From the NCBI GenBank assembly GCA_028692555.1, contig JAQUXE010000003.1, forward strand, positions 1 through 48,776: a DNA stretch of 48,776 nucleotides. Direction: 5' to 3'. Below the pieces are notes generated by a model. The model was not told the DNA's origin. It searched no databases and saw only the letters and a program-made list of their open reading frames with translations. Made by a program: the position numbers and the translations under genes. Positions 16,889 through 24,914 of this stretch are shown piece after piece (position 1 is the first letter of the stretch; each line of letters starts with the position of its first letter). This stretch comes from Minisyncoccota bacterium (GTDB taxonomy: Bacteria > Patescibacteriota > Minisyncoccia > Minisyncoccales > Minisyncoccaceae).

Positions 16889-18699
16889 TAGGATACATTG
16901 GAAAACAAGATGCTTCTAATATTGTGCTTTCTGGGCTTAAGCGTCTTGAGTATAGAGGTTATGATAGTTATGGAATATGCTTTATTGAAAAAGATAAGCA
17001 TCATCTGTTTAAAAGAGTGGGCAAGATTGAAAAGACAGAGCAAGATTTTTTAAACAAGAACTTCAAAGGTAGTGTTTGCATAGCTCACAATAGGTGGGCA
17101 ACAACTGGACTGGTTAACGAAGAAAATGCTCACCCTCATTGTGATTGTAAGGAGGAGATTTTTGTTGTTCATAATGGGATTGTTGAAAATTACAAAGAAT
17201 TAAAAGAAAAACTAATTAAAGAGGGACACAAATTTAGCTCAGAAACTGACACAGAAGTAATAGCCCATTTAATTGAGAAGTATTACAAAGACAATTTAGA
17301 GAATGCCGTTAAAAGAGCGCTAGATGATATTAGGGGAACTTATGGACTTGTGGTGGCTTCTGTAAAAGAGCCCGATAAGATTGTAGTAGCAAGAATGTCT
17401 TCTCCTTTAATAATTGGAGTAGGTGATAATGAATTTTTAGTCGCATCAGACCCATCAGCAATAATTTCTAGAACTAGACAAATCATCAATTTAGATGATG
17501 GGGAAATAGCTGTTCTTGAAGTTAATAATATTCGTATTTATAAAGAAGAAAAAGAGTCAAAAAAAGACATACAAATAATCGATTGGGATATTGAGCTAGC
17601 AGAAAAAGATGGTCATGAACATTTTATGCTTAAAGAAATAATGGAAGAGCCGAATGTCATCGAAGATGCAATGAGAGGCAGGCTTTTAGATGATATGGGA
17701 ATGGTTAAGTTGGGTGGACTTGAGGGGGTAGAAAATAAGCTAAGAGAAATTAATAGTTTATCTTTAGTCGGTTGTGGAACAGCATATTATGCTTGCAGGG
17801 TTGGGAAATATATGATTGAAGAATATGCAGACATTCCTGTTGAAGTTGATTTTGGTTCAGAATTTAGATACAAAAAACCAATTATTAAAAAAGACGGGGG
17901 AATATTGTTTGTTTCTCAATCAGGAGAAACTGCAGATACATTATCTTGTTTAAAAGAAATGAAAGAAAAGGGTGCTCTGACGTTGGGAATTACTAATGTT
18001 GTTGGTTCTTCTCAAGCTAGAGAAACAGACGCAGGAGTATATACCCGCTCTGGCCCAGAGATTTCAGTTGCTTCAACAAAAGCATTTTTAGGACAATTAA
18101 CAGTTTTGGTCTTAGTTACAATATATTTAGGAAGGCAAAGAAATATGTCTATGGTGATGGGAAAAAGAATTATTGATGAATTAAAAAGAATACCGGAATT
18201 AGCAAAGAAAATATTAAAGCAAAAAGAGGAGATTGAAAAAATAGCCCAAAAATACAAGGAATACAAAAACTTTTGGTTTATTGGAAGAAAGTATAATTAT
18301 CCTATTGCCTTAGAGGGAGCATTAAAGTTAAAAGAAATTTCATACGTTCACGCTGAAGGTGTTGCTGGGGGAGAATTGAAACATGGTCCATTAGCTTTAG
18401 TAGAAGAGTCCTTTCCGACAATAGCAATTTGTCCAAGTGATTCAGTTTATGATAAAATGATATCTAATATAGAAGAAATCAAAGCAAGAAAAGGGCTTGT
18501 TATCGCTATTGCCACAGAAGGCAATGAAGAAATTAAAAAAATAGTTGATGATGTAATCTATATCCCCAAAACACTTGAAATGTTAACACCGTTATTGTCA
18601 GTAATACCGTTACATTTATTTGCTTATTATTTCGCGAAGTCATTAAAAAGAGATATAGACAGACCAAGAAATTTAGCCAAAAGCGTAACCGTTGAATAA
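16876..18699 (+). CDS. glmS: Glutamine-fructose-6-phosphate aminotransferase (isomerizing)
   Basis: 607 aa. Makes glucosamine-6-phosphate from fructose-6-phosphate and glutamine, the first step toward UDP-GlcNAc. The N-terminal class II glutamine amidotransferase domain starts MCGIVGYIG with nucleophilic Cys2, so the start is certain. HNRWATTG near residue 72 and HNGIVENY near 98 are typical. Two SIS domains follow (VGCGTAYYACRVGKYMIE near 295, SQSGETADTLSCLKEMKEKG near 347, and KLKEISYVHAEGVAGGELKHGP near 475). The C-terminus ends PRNLAKSVTVE as in canonical GlmS. With the GlmU-like enzyme downstream it supplies cell-wall amino sugars. No glmS ribozyme is visible upstream; the gene begins inside leuS. 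Confidence 0.97.
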   Translation: MCGIVGYIGKQDASNIVLSGLKRLEYRGYDSYGICFIEKDKHHLFKRVGKIEKTEQDFLNKNFKGSVCIAHNRWATTGLVNEENAHPHCDCKEEIFVVHNGIVENYKELKEKLIKEGHKFSSETDTEVIAHLIEKYYKDNLENAVKRALDDIRGTYGLVVASVKEPDKIVVARMSSPLIIGVGDNEFLVASDPSAIISRTRQIINLDDGEIAVLEVNNIRIYKEEKESKKDIQIIDWDIELAEKDGHEHFMLKEIMEEPNVIEDAMRGRLLDDMGMVKLGGLEGVENKLREINSLSLVGCGTAYYACRVGKYMIEEYADIPVEVDFGSEFRYKKPIIKKDGGILFVSQSGETADTLSCLKEMKEKGALTLGITNVVGSSQARETDAGVYTRSGPEISVASTKAFLGQLTVLVLVTIYLGRQRNMSMVMGKRIIDELKRIPELAKKILKQKEEIEKIAQKYKEYKNFWFIGRKYNYPIALEGALKLKEISYVHAEGVAGGELKHGPLALVEESFPTIAICPSDSVYDKMISNIEEIKARKGLVIAIATEGNEEIKKIVDDVIYIPKTLEMLTPLLSVIPLHLFAYYFAKSLKRDIDRPRNLAKSVTVE

Positions 18700-18714
18700 A
18701 ATAAAAAAATATAT

Positions 18715-20310
18715 ATGGAAAAAGATTACTCAATTTTAGTAGGAGGAGAAGCAGGGCAAGGATCAAGAAAAGCCGGCTTAATTATTGCAAAGATTTTTAA
18801 CCAAATGGGCTACAGTGTTTTTATTCACGAAGATTATCAATCACTAATTAAAGGTGGTCATAATTTTTCTCAAATAAGAGCATCTCAAAAAGAATGTTTG
18901 ACTCACAGGAAAACATCGGACTTTATTCTTGCTCTTGATAATAAAACAGTTGAAAAACATAAGAGCTTTCTTAATAAAGGAGGAGTTATTATTTCAGGAG
19001 AAAAATCTTGTGAGATTGTTAAAGAGTTAGGTGGTAGTAGGATAATGGGGAACATTGCAATGATTGCTATTTTTTCAAGAATGATTGGAGTTGATTGGAA
19101 AATATTATTAAGCGTATTAAAAAAAGAAATATCAAGAGATATTGATAAAAATATAGAGATAGCAAAAAAGGCATATAATGAAACAGAAGAGCTATTTAAG
19201 ATAGAAAAATTAAAAGATGCAGTAAATCCACTTTTAATAGGTAATGTTGCTATTGCTTTAGGAGCGATTGATGCAGGACTTGATATTTATTCAGCATATC
19301 CAATGACACCAGCAACAAGCATTCTTCATTATTTGGCAGAAAAAAGAAAAACTATAACCACTCAGGCAGAGAATGAAATAAGTGCTATCCAATCAATTAT
19401 TGGTAGCGCTTACGCAGGAAAACGTTCAATGACAGGAACTTCTGGAGGCGGTTTTGCTTTGATGACAGAGGCAATTAGTTTTGCCGCTATAGCAGAAATT
19501 CCTATTCTAGTAGTTAATAGTCAAAGGGCTGGCCCTGCATCAGGAGTTCCAACTTATAGTGCTCAAGCAGACCTTCTTTTCACAATCAATTCTGGCCACG
19601 GAGATATGACAAGGTTTGTTGCTTCTCCAGGAGATGCTAATGAAGCATACGGCTTATCAGGAACCCTTTTAAATCTTGCTTGGAAGTATCAAACACCAGC
19701 GATCCTTTTGGCAGATAAAGAATTATCTGAAAGTACTTATGAATTCTATCCTAAAAAGATTAAGAAAGAAACAGAGTTATTGTGGAAGAAGAAAAGAGAT
19801 TACAAAAGATATGAGATAGTAAAAAATGGAATTTCTCCATTGGCCTATCCTGGTCAAGCAATTGTTAAATCAACTAGCTATGAGCATAACGAATTTGGAT
19901 ATACAGTTGAAGATGAGCAGTCAATTGTCGCTATGCAAGACAAAAGATTGAGAAAATTTAAAGAGATGGAGAAGGAATTAGACAAGATAGAAGCAATCAA
20001 AGTTTATGGGAATAAAAAGTCAGACAAGGCAATAGTTTGTTGGGGGTCAACAAAGGGAGCAGTTAAAGAAACTGCAGAGACATTAGGATTAAAAGTTATT
20101 CAAATATTATTCTTGCAACCATTCCCTGTTAATCAAATGAAAAAAGCCCTAAAGGGGGTGAATAAATTAATTTCAGTGGAATGTAATGCAACAGGGCAAC
20201 TAGCAGTTCTTTTATCTCAACATGGAATAAAAGTTGATAAGCAAATATTAAAATATGATATGAGGCCATTTACTCCTGAGGACTTAGAATTAAAATTAAA
20301 GAAATTATGA
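18715..20310 (+). CDS. korA: 2-oxoacid:acceptor oxidoreductase, fused gamma-alpha subunit
   Basis: 531 aa. Residues 1-170 form the gamma (transfer) domain (GGEAGQGSRKAGLIIAK, then EDYQSLIKGGHNFSQIRAS). From about 175 the alpha domain starts (GNVAIALGAIDAGLDIYSAYPMTPATS) with QAENEISAIQSIIGSAYAGKRSMTGTSGGG. Together with the beta subunit downstream this forms a thiamine-diphosphate enzyme that oxidatively decarboxylates a 2-oxoacid to acyl-CoA and reduces ferredoxin or a similar acceptor. Whether the substrate is pyruvate, 2-oxoglutarate or a branched-chain acid cannot be read from sequence. The fused gamma-alpha layout is typical of two-subunit OFORs. It overlaps the beta gene by 4 bp. Confidence 0.9.
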   Translation: MEKDYSILVGGEAGQGSRKAGLIIAKIFNQMGYSVFIHEDYQSLIKGGHNFSQIRASQKECLTHRKTSDFILALDNKTVEKHKSFLNKGGVIISGEKSCEIVKELGGSRIMGNIAMIAIFSRMIGVDWKILLSVLKKEISRDIDKNIEIAKKAYNETEELFKIEKLKDAVNPLLIGNVAIALGAIDAGLDIYSAYPMTPATSILHYLAEKRKTITTQAENEISAIQSIIGSAYAGKRSMTGTSGGGFALMTEAISFAAIAEIPILVVNSQRAGPASGVPTYSAQADLLFTINSGHGDMTRFVASPGDANEAYGLSGTLLNLAWKYQTPAILLADKELSESTYEFYPKKIKKETELLWKKKRDYKRYEIVKNGISPLAYPGQAIVKSTSYEHNEFGYTVEDEQSIVAMQDKRLRKFKEMEKELDKIEAIKVYGNKKSDKAIVCWGSTKGAVKETAETLGLKVIQILFLQPFPVNQMKKALKGVNKLISVECNATGQLAVLLSQHGIKVDKQILKYDMRPFTPEDLELKLKKL

Positions 20311-21032
20311 AAATAGAAAATACATGGTGTCCAGGTTGTGGAAACTTTGGAGTCCTAGAATCAATGAAAAGAGTCATAAAAGAGTTGGGACAAAAAAATG
20401 TTGTTTTGGTCTCTGATATTGGATGTAATTCTAAAATAGTTGATTATTTAGATGTTAGCAGTTTAAATTCTCTTCATGGGAGACCAATTCCTACTGCTTC
20501 GGGAGTTAAAATGGCTAATCCCAAGCTTAAAGTAATTGTTTTTACGGGAGACGGAGGTTCATTAAATGAAGGAATATCTCATTTAATCCATGCAGCTAAA
20601 AAGAATACAGACATTACTGTAATTATGCACAATAATAGATTGTTTGCTTTAACAACAGGGCAATACACAGCAGCTTCTCCTAAGGGATTTAAAAGTAAAT
20701 CAACTCCTTATGGATCAATTGAAGAACCATTGAATCCGCTAGGGCTAATGAAGGCATCAAAAGCATCTTTTATTGGTAGAACATATTCTTCTAAAATTGA
20801 TTATACAAAAGATATGATTATTGAAGCAGTTAACCACAAGGGATTCTCTTTTGTTGAAATACTTCAGCCATGCCCATCATTTTTTGATACGTTTAAGTTT
20901 TATAACGAAAGAGTTTATGAAGCACCAAGAAATGAAAAATTAATTAATGAGTGGGACTATATTAATGAAAGCAAGATTCCTTTAGGCGTTTTCTATAAAG
21001 AAGAAAGGCCAACATATGAAGATGAAATTTAA
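20307..21032 (+). CDS. korB: 2-oxoacid:acceptor oxidoreductase, beta subunit
   Basis: 241 aa. The thiamine-diphosphate-binding subunit: TWCPGCGNFGVLESM at the N-terminus (CxxC of the Fe-S ligand set), LHGRPIPTASGVKMANP, and the TPP/Mg motif GDGGSLNEGISHLIHAAKKN with the following NNRLFALTTGQYTAASP. The protein is slightly short compared with the family norm of about 280 aa. No separate ferredoxin-like delta subunit gene is adjacent. The enzyme suggests anaerobic, ferredoxin-linked carbon metabolism, in line with the anaerobic NrdD elsewhere in the window. It overlaps the next gene by 17 bp. Confidence 0.9.
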   Translation: MKIENTWCPGCGNFGVLESMKRVIKELGQKNVVLVSDIGCNSKIVDYLDVSSLNSLHGRPIPTASGVKMANPKLKVIVFTGDGGSLNEGISHLIHAAKKNTDITVIMHNNRLFALTTGQYTAASPKGFKSKSTPYGSIEEPLNPLGLMKASKASFIGRTYSSKIDYTKDMIIEAVNHKGFSFVEILQPCPSFFDTFKFYNERVYEAPRNEKLINEWDYINESKIPLGVFYKEERPTYEDEI

Positions 21033-21987
21033 CTTTTTTTCAAATAAGAATATAGTTTGTATTGGGGGTGGCAATGCTATGCCTAAAGTTGTCTTAAGAG
21101 GACTTAAGAATAAAAATGTTAATTTGACAGTTGTGAGCGCCGTTCTTGATTCTGGAGGGTCTTCAGGAAAATTAAGAAAAGAATATGATATTATTTCTCC
21201 TGGAGATGTGAGAAGGGCCTTTTTGGAGCTTTGTAATTTACCAGAAGAAGAAAAGAAATTATTAGATTTCCGTTTTCCGGAAGGAGAGTTGTCTAGTCAT
21301 AATTTAGGTAATTTATTTTTTGCTGCATCATATTTAAAGAATAAAAAATATAGAGGAATATTTGAAAGAATGAACAGTTGTTTAATTGGAAACCATAAGA
21401 TATTGCCATCAACAATATCTAAGTCCGACTTGGTGGCCATATTAGAAAATGGTGAAGAGATTGTGGGCGAAGCAAATATTGATGTTCCTAAGCATAATCC
21501 TAATTTAAAAATTAAGAAGTTGTTTTTAAATCCACCAGTTGGAGCATGTCCGCAAACATTAAGAAGAATTAAAAATGCTGATATAATAATTATTGGACCG
21601 GGGGACATTTTTTCTTCTTTAATGCAGGTATTATTAGTTGACGGAATGATTAATGCAATTAAAAACAGCAAAGCAAAAAAGGTTTATATCGCCAACCTAA
21701 TGACAAAAAATGGAGAATCAAATAATTTTAGTGTTAAAGATTTTGTTTGGGAGATAGAAAACTGTCTTAATTCAAAGCTTGATTATATAATTTACAATAA
21801 TAATATGGCAAGTAAAGAAATGGTTGATGATTATAGAAAAGAAAACCCACAATTTTTAGAAATGGTTGACTTTTCTTCTTTGCCACAAGACAATAGATAT
21901 ATAGGTAGTGATTTGCTTGGAGAAAATGGCATAGTTCATGATTCAGAAAAAGTAGCGCAAATAATATTAAAAATATGCAAGCAATAA
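21016..21987 (+). CDS. YvcK/CofD family protein (gluconeogenesis factor-like)
   Basis: 323 aa. Rossmann-like protein of the CofD/YvcK family: IGGGNAMPKVVLRGLKN near residue 12, VSAVLDSGGSSGKLRKEYDIISPGDVRRAFLEL near 40-70, and NLGNLFFAA near 97. IIIIGPGDIFSSLMQVLLVDGMI near 195 matches the UDP-sugar-binding region of YvcK, which binds UDP-GlcNAc and supports peptidoglycan synthesis on gluconeogenic carbon. Placement between glmS and a GlmU-like gene agrees with a link to amino-sugar metabolism. The true start may be the second Met at 21022 (MKMKF versus MKF). It overlaps both neighbours. Confidence 0.85.
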   Translation: MKMKFNFFSNKNIVCIGGGNAMPKVVLRGLKNKNVNLTVVSAVLDSGGSSGKLRKEYDIISPGDVRRAFLELCNLPEEEKKLLDFRFPEGELSSHNLGNLFFAASYLKNKKYRGIFERMNSCLIGNHKILPSTISKSDLVAILENGEEIVGEANIDVPKHNPNLKIKKLFLNPPVGACPQTLRRIKNADIIIIGPGDIFSSLMQVLLVDGMINAIKNSKAKKVYIANLMTKNGESNNFSVKDFVWEIENCLNSKLDYIIYNNNMASKEMVDDYRKENPQFLEMVDFSSLPQDNRYIGSDLLGENGIVHDSEKVAQIILKICKQ

Positions 21988-23129
21988 TTCTAGCAGCAGG
22001 AAGCGGAATAAGATTTTCACCATTTTCAGACAATAAGCCAAAGCCATTGTTTAGTTTGTTTAATAAAAGCATTATAGAACATAATTTAAGCGAACTTAAA
22101 GGAATTGTTGATGAAGTAATTCTTGTTGTGGGCTATAAGAAGGAAATGATAATTGATAAAATAGGCAACAGCTTTGAAGGAATTAAAATAACTTATGTCG
22201 AAGATAAGGAAATTGCGGGAACTGCTTCAGCAGTTAAGGTTGCAAAAGAATTAGTAAGAGGTGATTTTATTCTTTTGAATGGTGACGATTTTTATTTTAA
22301 AGATGATATCAAAAAAATAAAGAGCCCTGGTATACTTGTTAGAGAGCACAAGAATCCAAGTTCTTTTGGCGTAATTGTTAAAGAAAATAATTACTTAAAA
22401 TGCATAGTTGAAAAACCATCTGAACCGGTTTCCAGCTTAGTGAATACTGGACTTTATTACCTGTCTAAGGAAATTCTTAACATAGAGATAGAAAAATCCT
22501 TAAGGGGTGAATATGAATTCACAGATTGTATTAAAAAATATAATGAACAAGAAAAGATAGGTGTTTATGAGGCTGATCATTGGTTTCCCAATTCTTATCC
22601 ATGGGACACATTAAATGCTTTTTCTTATTTGTTTTCAAAAGAAAAAAAAGAAAAAGAATTTGAAAAAGAAGAAGGAGCTAGTGTATCAAAAGAGGCAGTA
22701 ATTAAGAAAAAAACAATAATTAAATCAGGATCATATATCGAAGGGAAAGTTTATATCGGAGAAAATTGTATAATCGGGCCTAATTGCTATATTAGAGATG
22801 GTTCAGTGATTGAAAATAATTGTAGAATTGGAGCTAGTGTGGAAATTAAAAATTCGATTATTGGTAGTGGGACGAATATAAGTCACCTTTCATATGTTGG
22901 CGACTCAATCATTGGAGAAAATTGTAATTTGGGAGCAGGTACAATAACAGCCAACTTAAGGCATGATGACTCAACCATTAAAGTCAAGGTAAAAGAAAAA
23001 TTAATTGATACAGATAAAACAAAGCTCGGAGCAATCATTGCTGATAATGTAAAAACAGGCATAGGAACATTAATTTATCCAGGAAGAAAGGTTCTTGAGA
23101 ATACCTTACCAGGAGAAAAAGTAATTTAG
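21975..23129 (+). CDS. Sugar-phosphate nucleotidylyltransferase with left-handed beta-helix (GlmU-like)
   Basis: 384 aa. The N-terminal nucleotidyltransferase domain has the signature AIILAAGSGIRFSPFSDNKP with KPLF, and EYEFTDCI near 182. The C-terminal half (from about 235) is a left-handed beta-helix made of hexapeptide repeats such as GKVYIGENCIIGPNCYIRDG, ending in the GlmU-like GAGTITANLRHD. The form resembles the archaeal/CPR bifunctional glucosamine-1-P acetyltransferase/uridylyltransferase. Together with GlmS and the YvcK-like protein it probably completes UDP-GlcNAc synthesis; a glucose-1-P thymidylyltransferase role cannot be excluded. The TAG stop directly abuts the 3' end of the convergent tRNA-Leu. 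Confidence 0.8.
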   Translation: MQAIILAAGSGIRFSPFSDNKPKPLFSLFNKSIIEHNLSELKGIVDEVILVVGYKKEMIIDKIGNSFEGIKITYVEDKEIAGTASAVKVAKELVRGDFILLNGDDFYFKDDIKKIKSPGILVREHKNPSSFGVIVKENNYLKCIVEKPSEPVSSLVNTGLYYLSKEILNIEIEKSLRGEYEFTDCIKKYNEQEKIGVYEADHWFPNSYPWDTLNAFSYLFSKEKKEKEFEKEEGASVSKEAVIKKKTIIKSGSYIEGKVYIGENCIIGPNCYIRDGSVIENNCRIGASVEIKNSIIGSGTNISHLSYVGDSIIGENCNLGAGTITANLRHDDSTIKVKVKEKLIDTDKTKLGAIIADNVKTGIGTLIYPGRKVLENTLPGEKVI

Positions 23130-23213
23130 TGCCGAAGGAGAGACTTGAACTCTCACGGGATTACTCCCATAGCATTTTGAGTGCCACGCGTCTGCCAATT
23201 CCGCCACTTCGGC
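23130..23213 (-). tRNA. tRNA-Leu (anticodon CAA)
   Basis: On the minus strand the sequence folds as a class II tRNA: acceptor GCCGAAG/CTTCGGC, D arm with GGAATTGGCAGAC, anticodon stem TGGCA/TGCTA around loop CTCAAAA (anticodon CAA, reading UUG), long variable arm GGGAGTAATCCC, T arm GAGAG-TTCAAGT-CTCTC, discriminator A. The 3' CCA is not encoded (CTA follows), so CCA-adding enzyme is needed. It ends 1 nt from the stop codon of the convergent gene. TATAGT (minus strand, 23224-23219) might be its -10 box, with no good -35. Confidence 0.95.
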
Positions 23214-23237
23214 ATATAACTATACTTATCATAAAGT

Positions 23238-23266
23238 TTGTAAAATTAAAAGCGGTGTGATAAAAT
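23238..23266 (+). promoter_or_regulatory. Leaderless promoter of parAB
   Basis: TTGTAA (23238-23243), 17 bp, TAAAAT (23261-23266), then 7 nt to the ATG at 23274. No ribosome binding site is present. The tRNA-Leu is transcribed divergently from the same 60-bp gap. Confidence 0.6.
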
Positions 23267-23273
23267 TAAAACA

Positions 23274-24035
23274 ATGACCCGTGTAATTGCCATTGCTAAT
23301 CAAAAGGGAGGAGTAGGAAAAACTGCAATATCTGTTAATTTGCCAGTTTTTTTGACAGCTTTTGGAAAAAAGGTTTTGTTAGTTGATTTTGATCCTCAAG
23401 CAAATGCAACATTCTCTTTAGGAATAAAGCCAAGAGAGCTTTCAGTCTCTTTATATGAAGCTCTTTTAGGTCAAGTAATGCCAAAAGACATTATTAAGAA
23501 TACTCCATTTTTAGCATATGATATTATGCCAACATCATACAATTTAGCAGGGGCAAATATCGAACTTGTGAATATGAAGAATAGGGAGTTTAAATTAAAA
23601 GAAGTAATCGATGTAGTTAAGGATGATTATGACTTTGTTTTAATTGATTGTCCTCCAAGCTTAGGACTTCTAACTCTTAATGCCTTAATTGCTTCTGATG
23701 AAGTAATGATTCCTGTTCAATCAGAATATCTTGCTATGGAAGGACTAGATCAATTGTTGTATAATGTTAAATTGATTAACGAAAACATGGAAAGAAATAT
23801 TAAGATATTAGGAGCTGTTTTAACAATGTATAATAAGAAGAATATGGTAAGTCAGAAAATAGCAAGAGATTTAAGAAGAAACTTTCCAGGATATGTTTTT
23901 GAAACAGTTATTCCTAGAGTTGTTTCTTTGTCAGAGTCGCCATCAACTGGAAAGACAATATTAAGACATTCTCCAAACTCAAAAGGCGTTCATGCTTTTA
24001 GAGAATTAGCACGTGAAATAATATCAAAACAATGA
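23274..24035 (+). CDS. parA: ParA family chromosome-partitioning ATPase
   Basis: 253 aa. Deviant Walker A motif KGGVGKT at residues 11-17, switch I DFDPQANAT near 39-47 and Walker B-like FVLIDCPPSLGLLTLNAL near 122. This is the Soj/ParA chromosome type without an N-terminal helix-turn-helix. It forms ATP-dependent dimers on nucleoid DNA and works with ParB to segregate the origin region. It overlaps parB by 4 bp (ATGA). A partial parS-like sequence sits in its 3' end, see findings. Confidence 0.95.
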   Translation: MTRVIAIANQKGGVGKTAISVNLPVFLTAFGKKVLLVDFDPQANATFSLGIKPRELSVSLYEALLGQVMPKDIIKNTPFLAYDIMPTSYNLAGANIELVNMKNREFKLKEVIDVVKDDYDFVLIDCPPSLGLLTLNALIASDEVMIPVQSEYLAMEGLDQLLYNVKLINENMERNIKILGAVLTMYNKKNMVSQKIARDLRRNFPGYVFETVIPRVVSLSESPSTGKTILRHSPNSKGVHAFRELAREIISKQ

Positions 24036-24913
24036 TAGGAAAAGGAATAGAATCATTAATACCCAAAAAGGATTCATCAGTAAGTGAGGAAAAAGTAAGA
24101 AAAGACTTTATCTTTTGGATTGAAACAGAAAAAATAAAGCCAAATCCTTATCAGCCAAGAAAAGAATTCAACGAAGAGGCTCTTCATTCACTAGCAGATT
24201 CTATTAAAAAATATGGAATGATTCAGCCTATAATAGTTAATAAAATAGAGAAAAAGAATGAAAAAGGCATTGTTTGTGAGTATCAGATTGTTGCTGGAGA
24301 AAGAAGATGGAGAGCATCAAAAATATTAGGACTAAAACAAATTCCTGCAATAATTAAAGAACAAACAAATAAAGAAAAATTAGAGATTGCTTTGATTGAG
24401 AATGTTCAAAGAAAAAATCTTAATCCAATAGATAAGGCAGAAGCTTTTGATAGACTTAAAAGAGAGTTTGGATTATTAGATAAAGAAATCGCTAAGTTAT
24501 CAGGATTAAGTAGAGAGGTTGTGACAAACAGCTTAAGAATCTTATCCTTACCAGAAGAGGTTAAGGGAGTCCTTAAGAGTGGCGTAATCTCAGAAGGTCA
24601 TGCTAGAGCATTACTAGGAGCAAAAGAAGCCAAGTTAATTAAAGAGCTTTTAGATGAAATTATCTCTAATGGTTATTCTGTGAGAGAAACAGAGAGAAGA
24701 GTAAAAGAAAGGAATGCAGGAGCAATGGCAAAAAAAACAGAAGTTAAGAAGCCCGTTGATAGTGGAGTAGATGAATTCTTAGAAAGAAAAGTAAAACAAG
24801 TATTGAATTTAGAGAACATCAAAATAGAAAAGAAGAAGAGTTCTATTCGTTTAAGTTTTGATTTTAACTCTATAGATGAGATTAATCAATGGCTTAAGAA
24901 TTTAAGGAAATAA
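24032..24913 (+). CDS. parB: ParB family chromosome-partitioning protein
   Basis: 293 aa. N-terminal CTPase/ParB domain with IKPNPYQPRKEF near residue 35, the GERRWRAS box near 89 and IENVQRKNLNPIDKAEAF near 125. A helix-turn-helix (LLDKEIAKLSGLSREVVTNSLRIL) binds parS, and GVISEGHARALLGA follows. The C-terminal dimerisation domain is short. The N-terminus MIGKGIESLIPKK is the ParA-stimulating segment usual in chromosomal ParB. Its stop is 1 bp from that of the convergent topA. Confidence 0.95.
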   Translation: MIGKGIESLIPKKDSSVSEEKVRKDFIFWIETEKIKPNPYQPRKEFNEEALHSLADSIKKYGMIQPIIVNKIEKKNEKGIVCEYQIVAGERRWRASKILGLKQIPAIIKEQTNKEKLEIALIENVQRKNLNPIDKAEAFDRLKREFGLLDKEIAKLSGLSREVVTNSLRILSLPEEVKGVLKSGVISEGHARALLGAKEAKLIKELLDEIISNGYSVRETERRVKERNAGAMAKKTEVKKPVDSGVDEFLERKVKQVLNLENIKIEKKKSSIRLSFDFNSIDEINQWLKNLRK

Positions 24914-24914
24914 T

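Noticed and set aside
16700-16890. glmS ribozyme or riboswitch before glmS
   Set aside because: glmS starts inside leuS with no untranslated leader, so there is no room for one.
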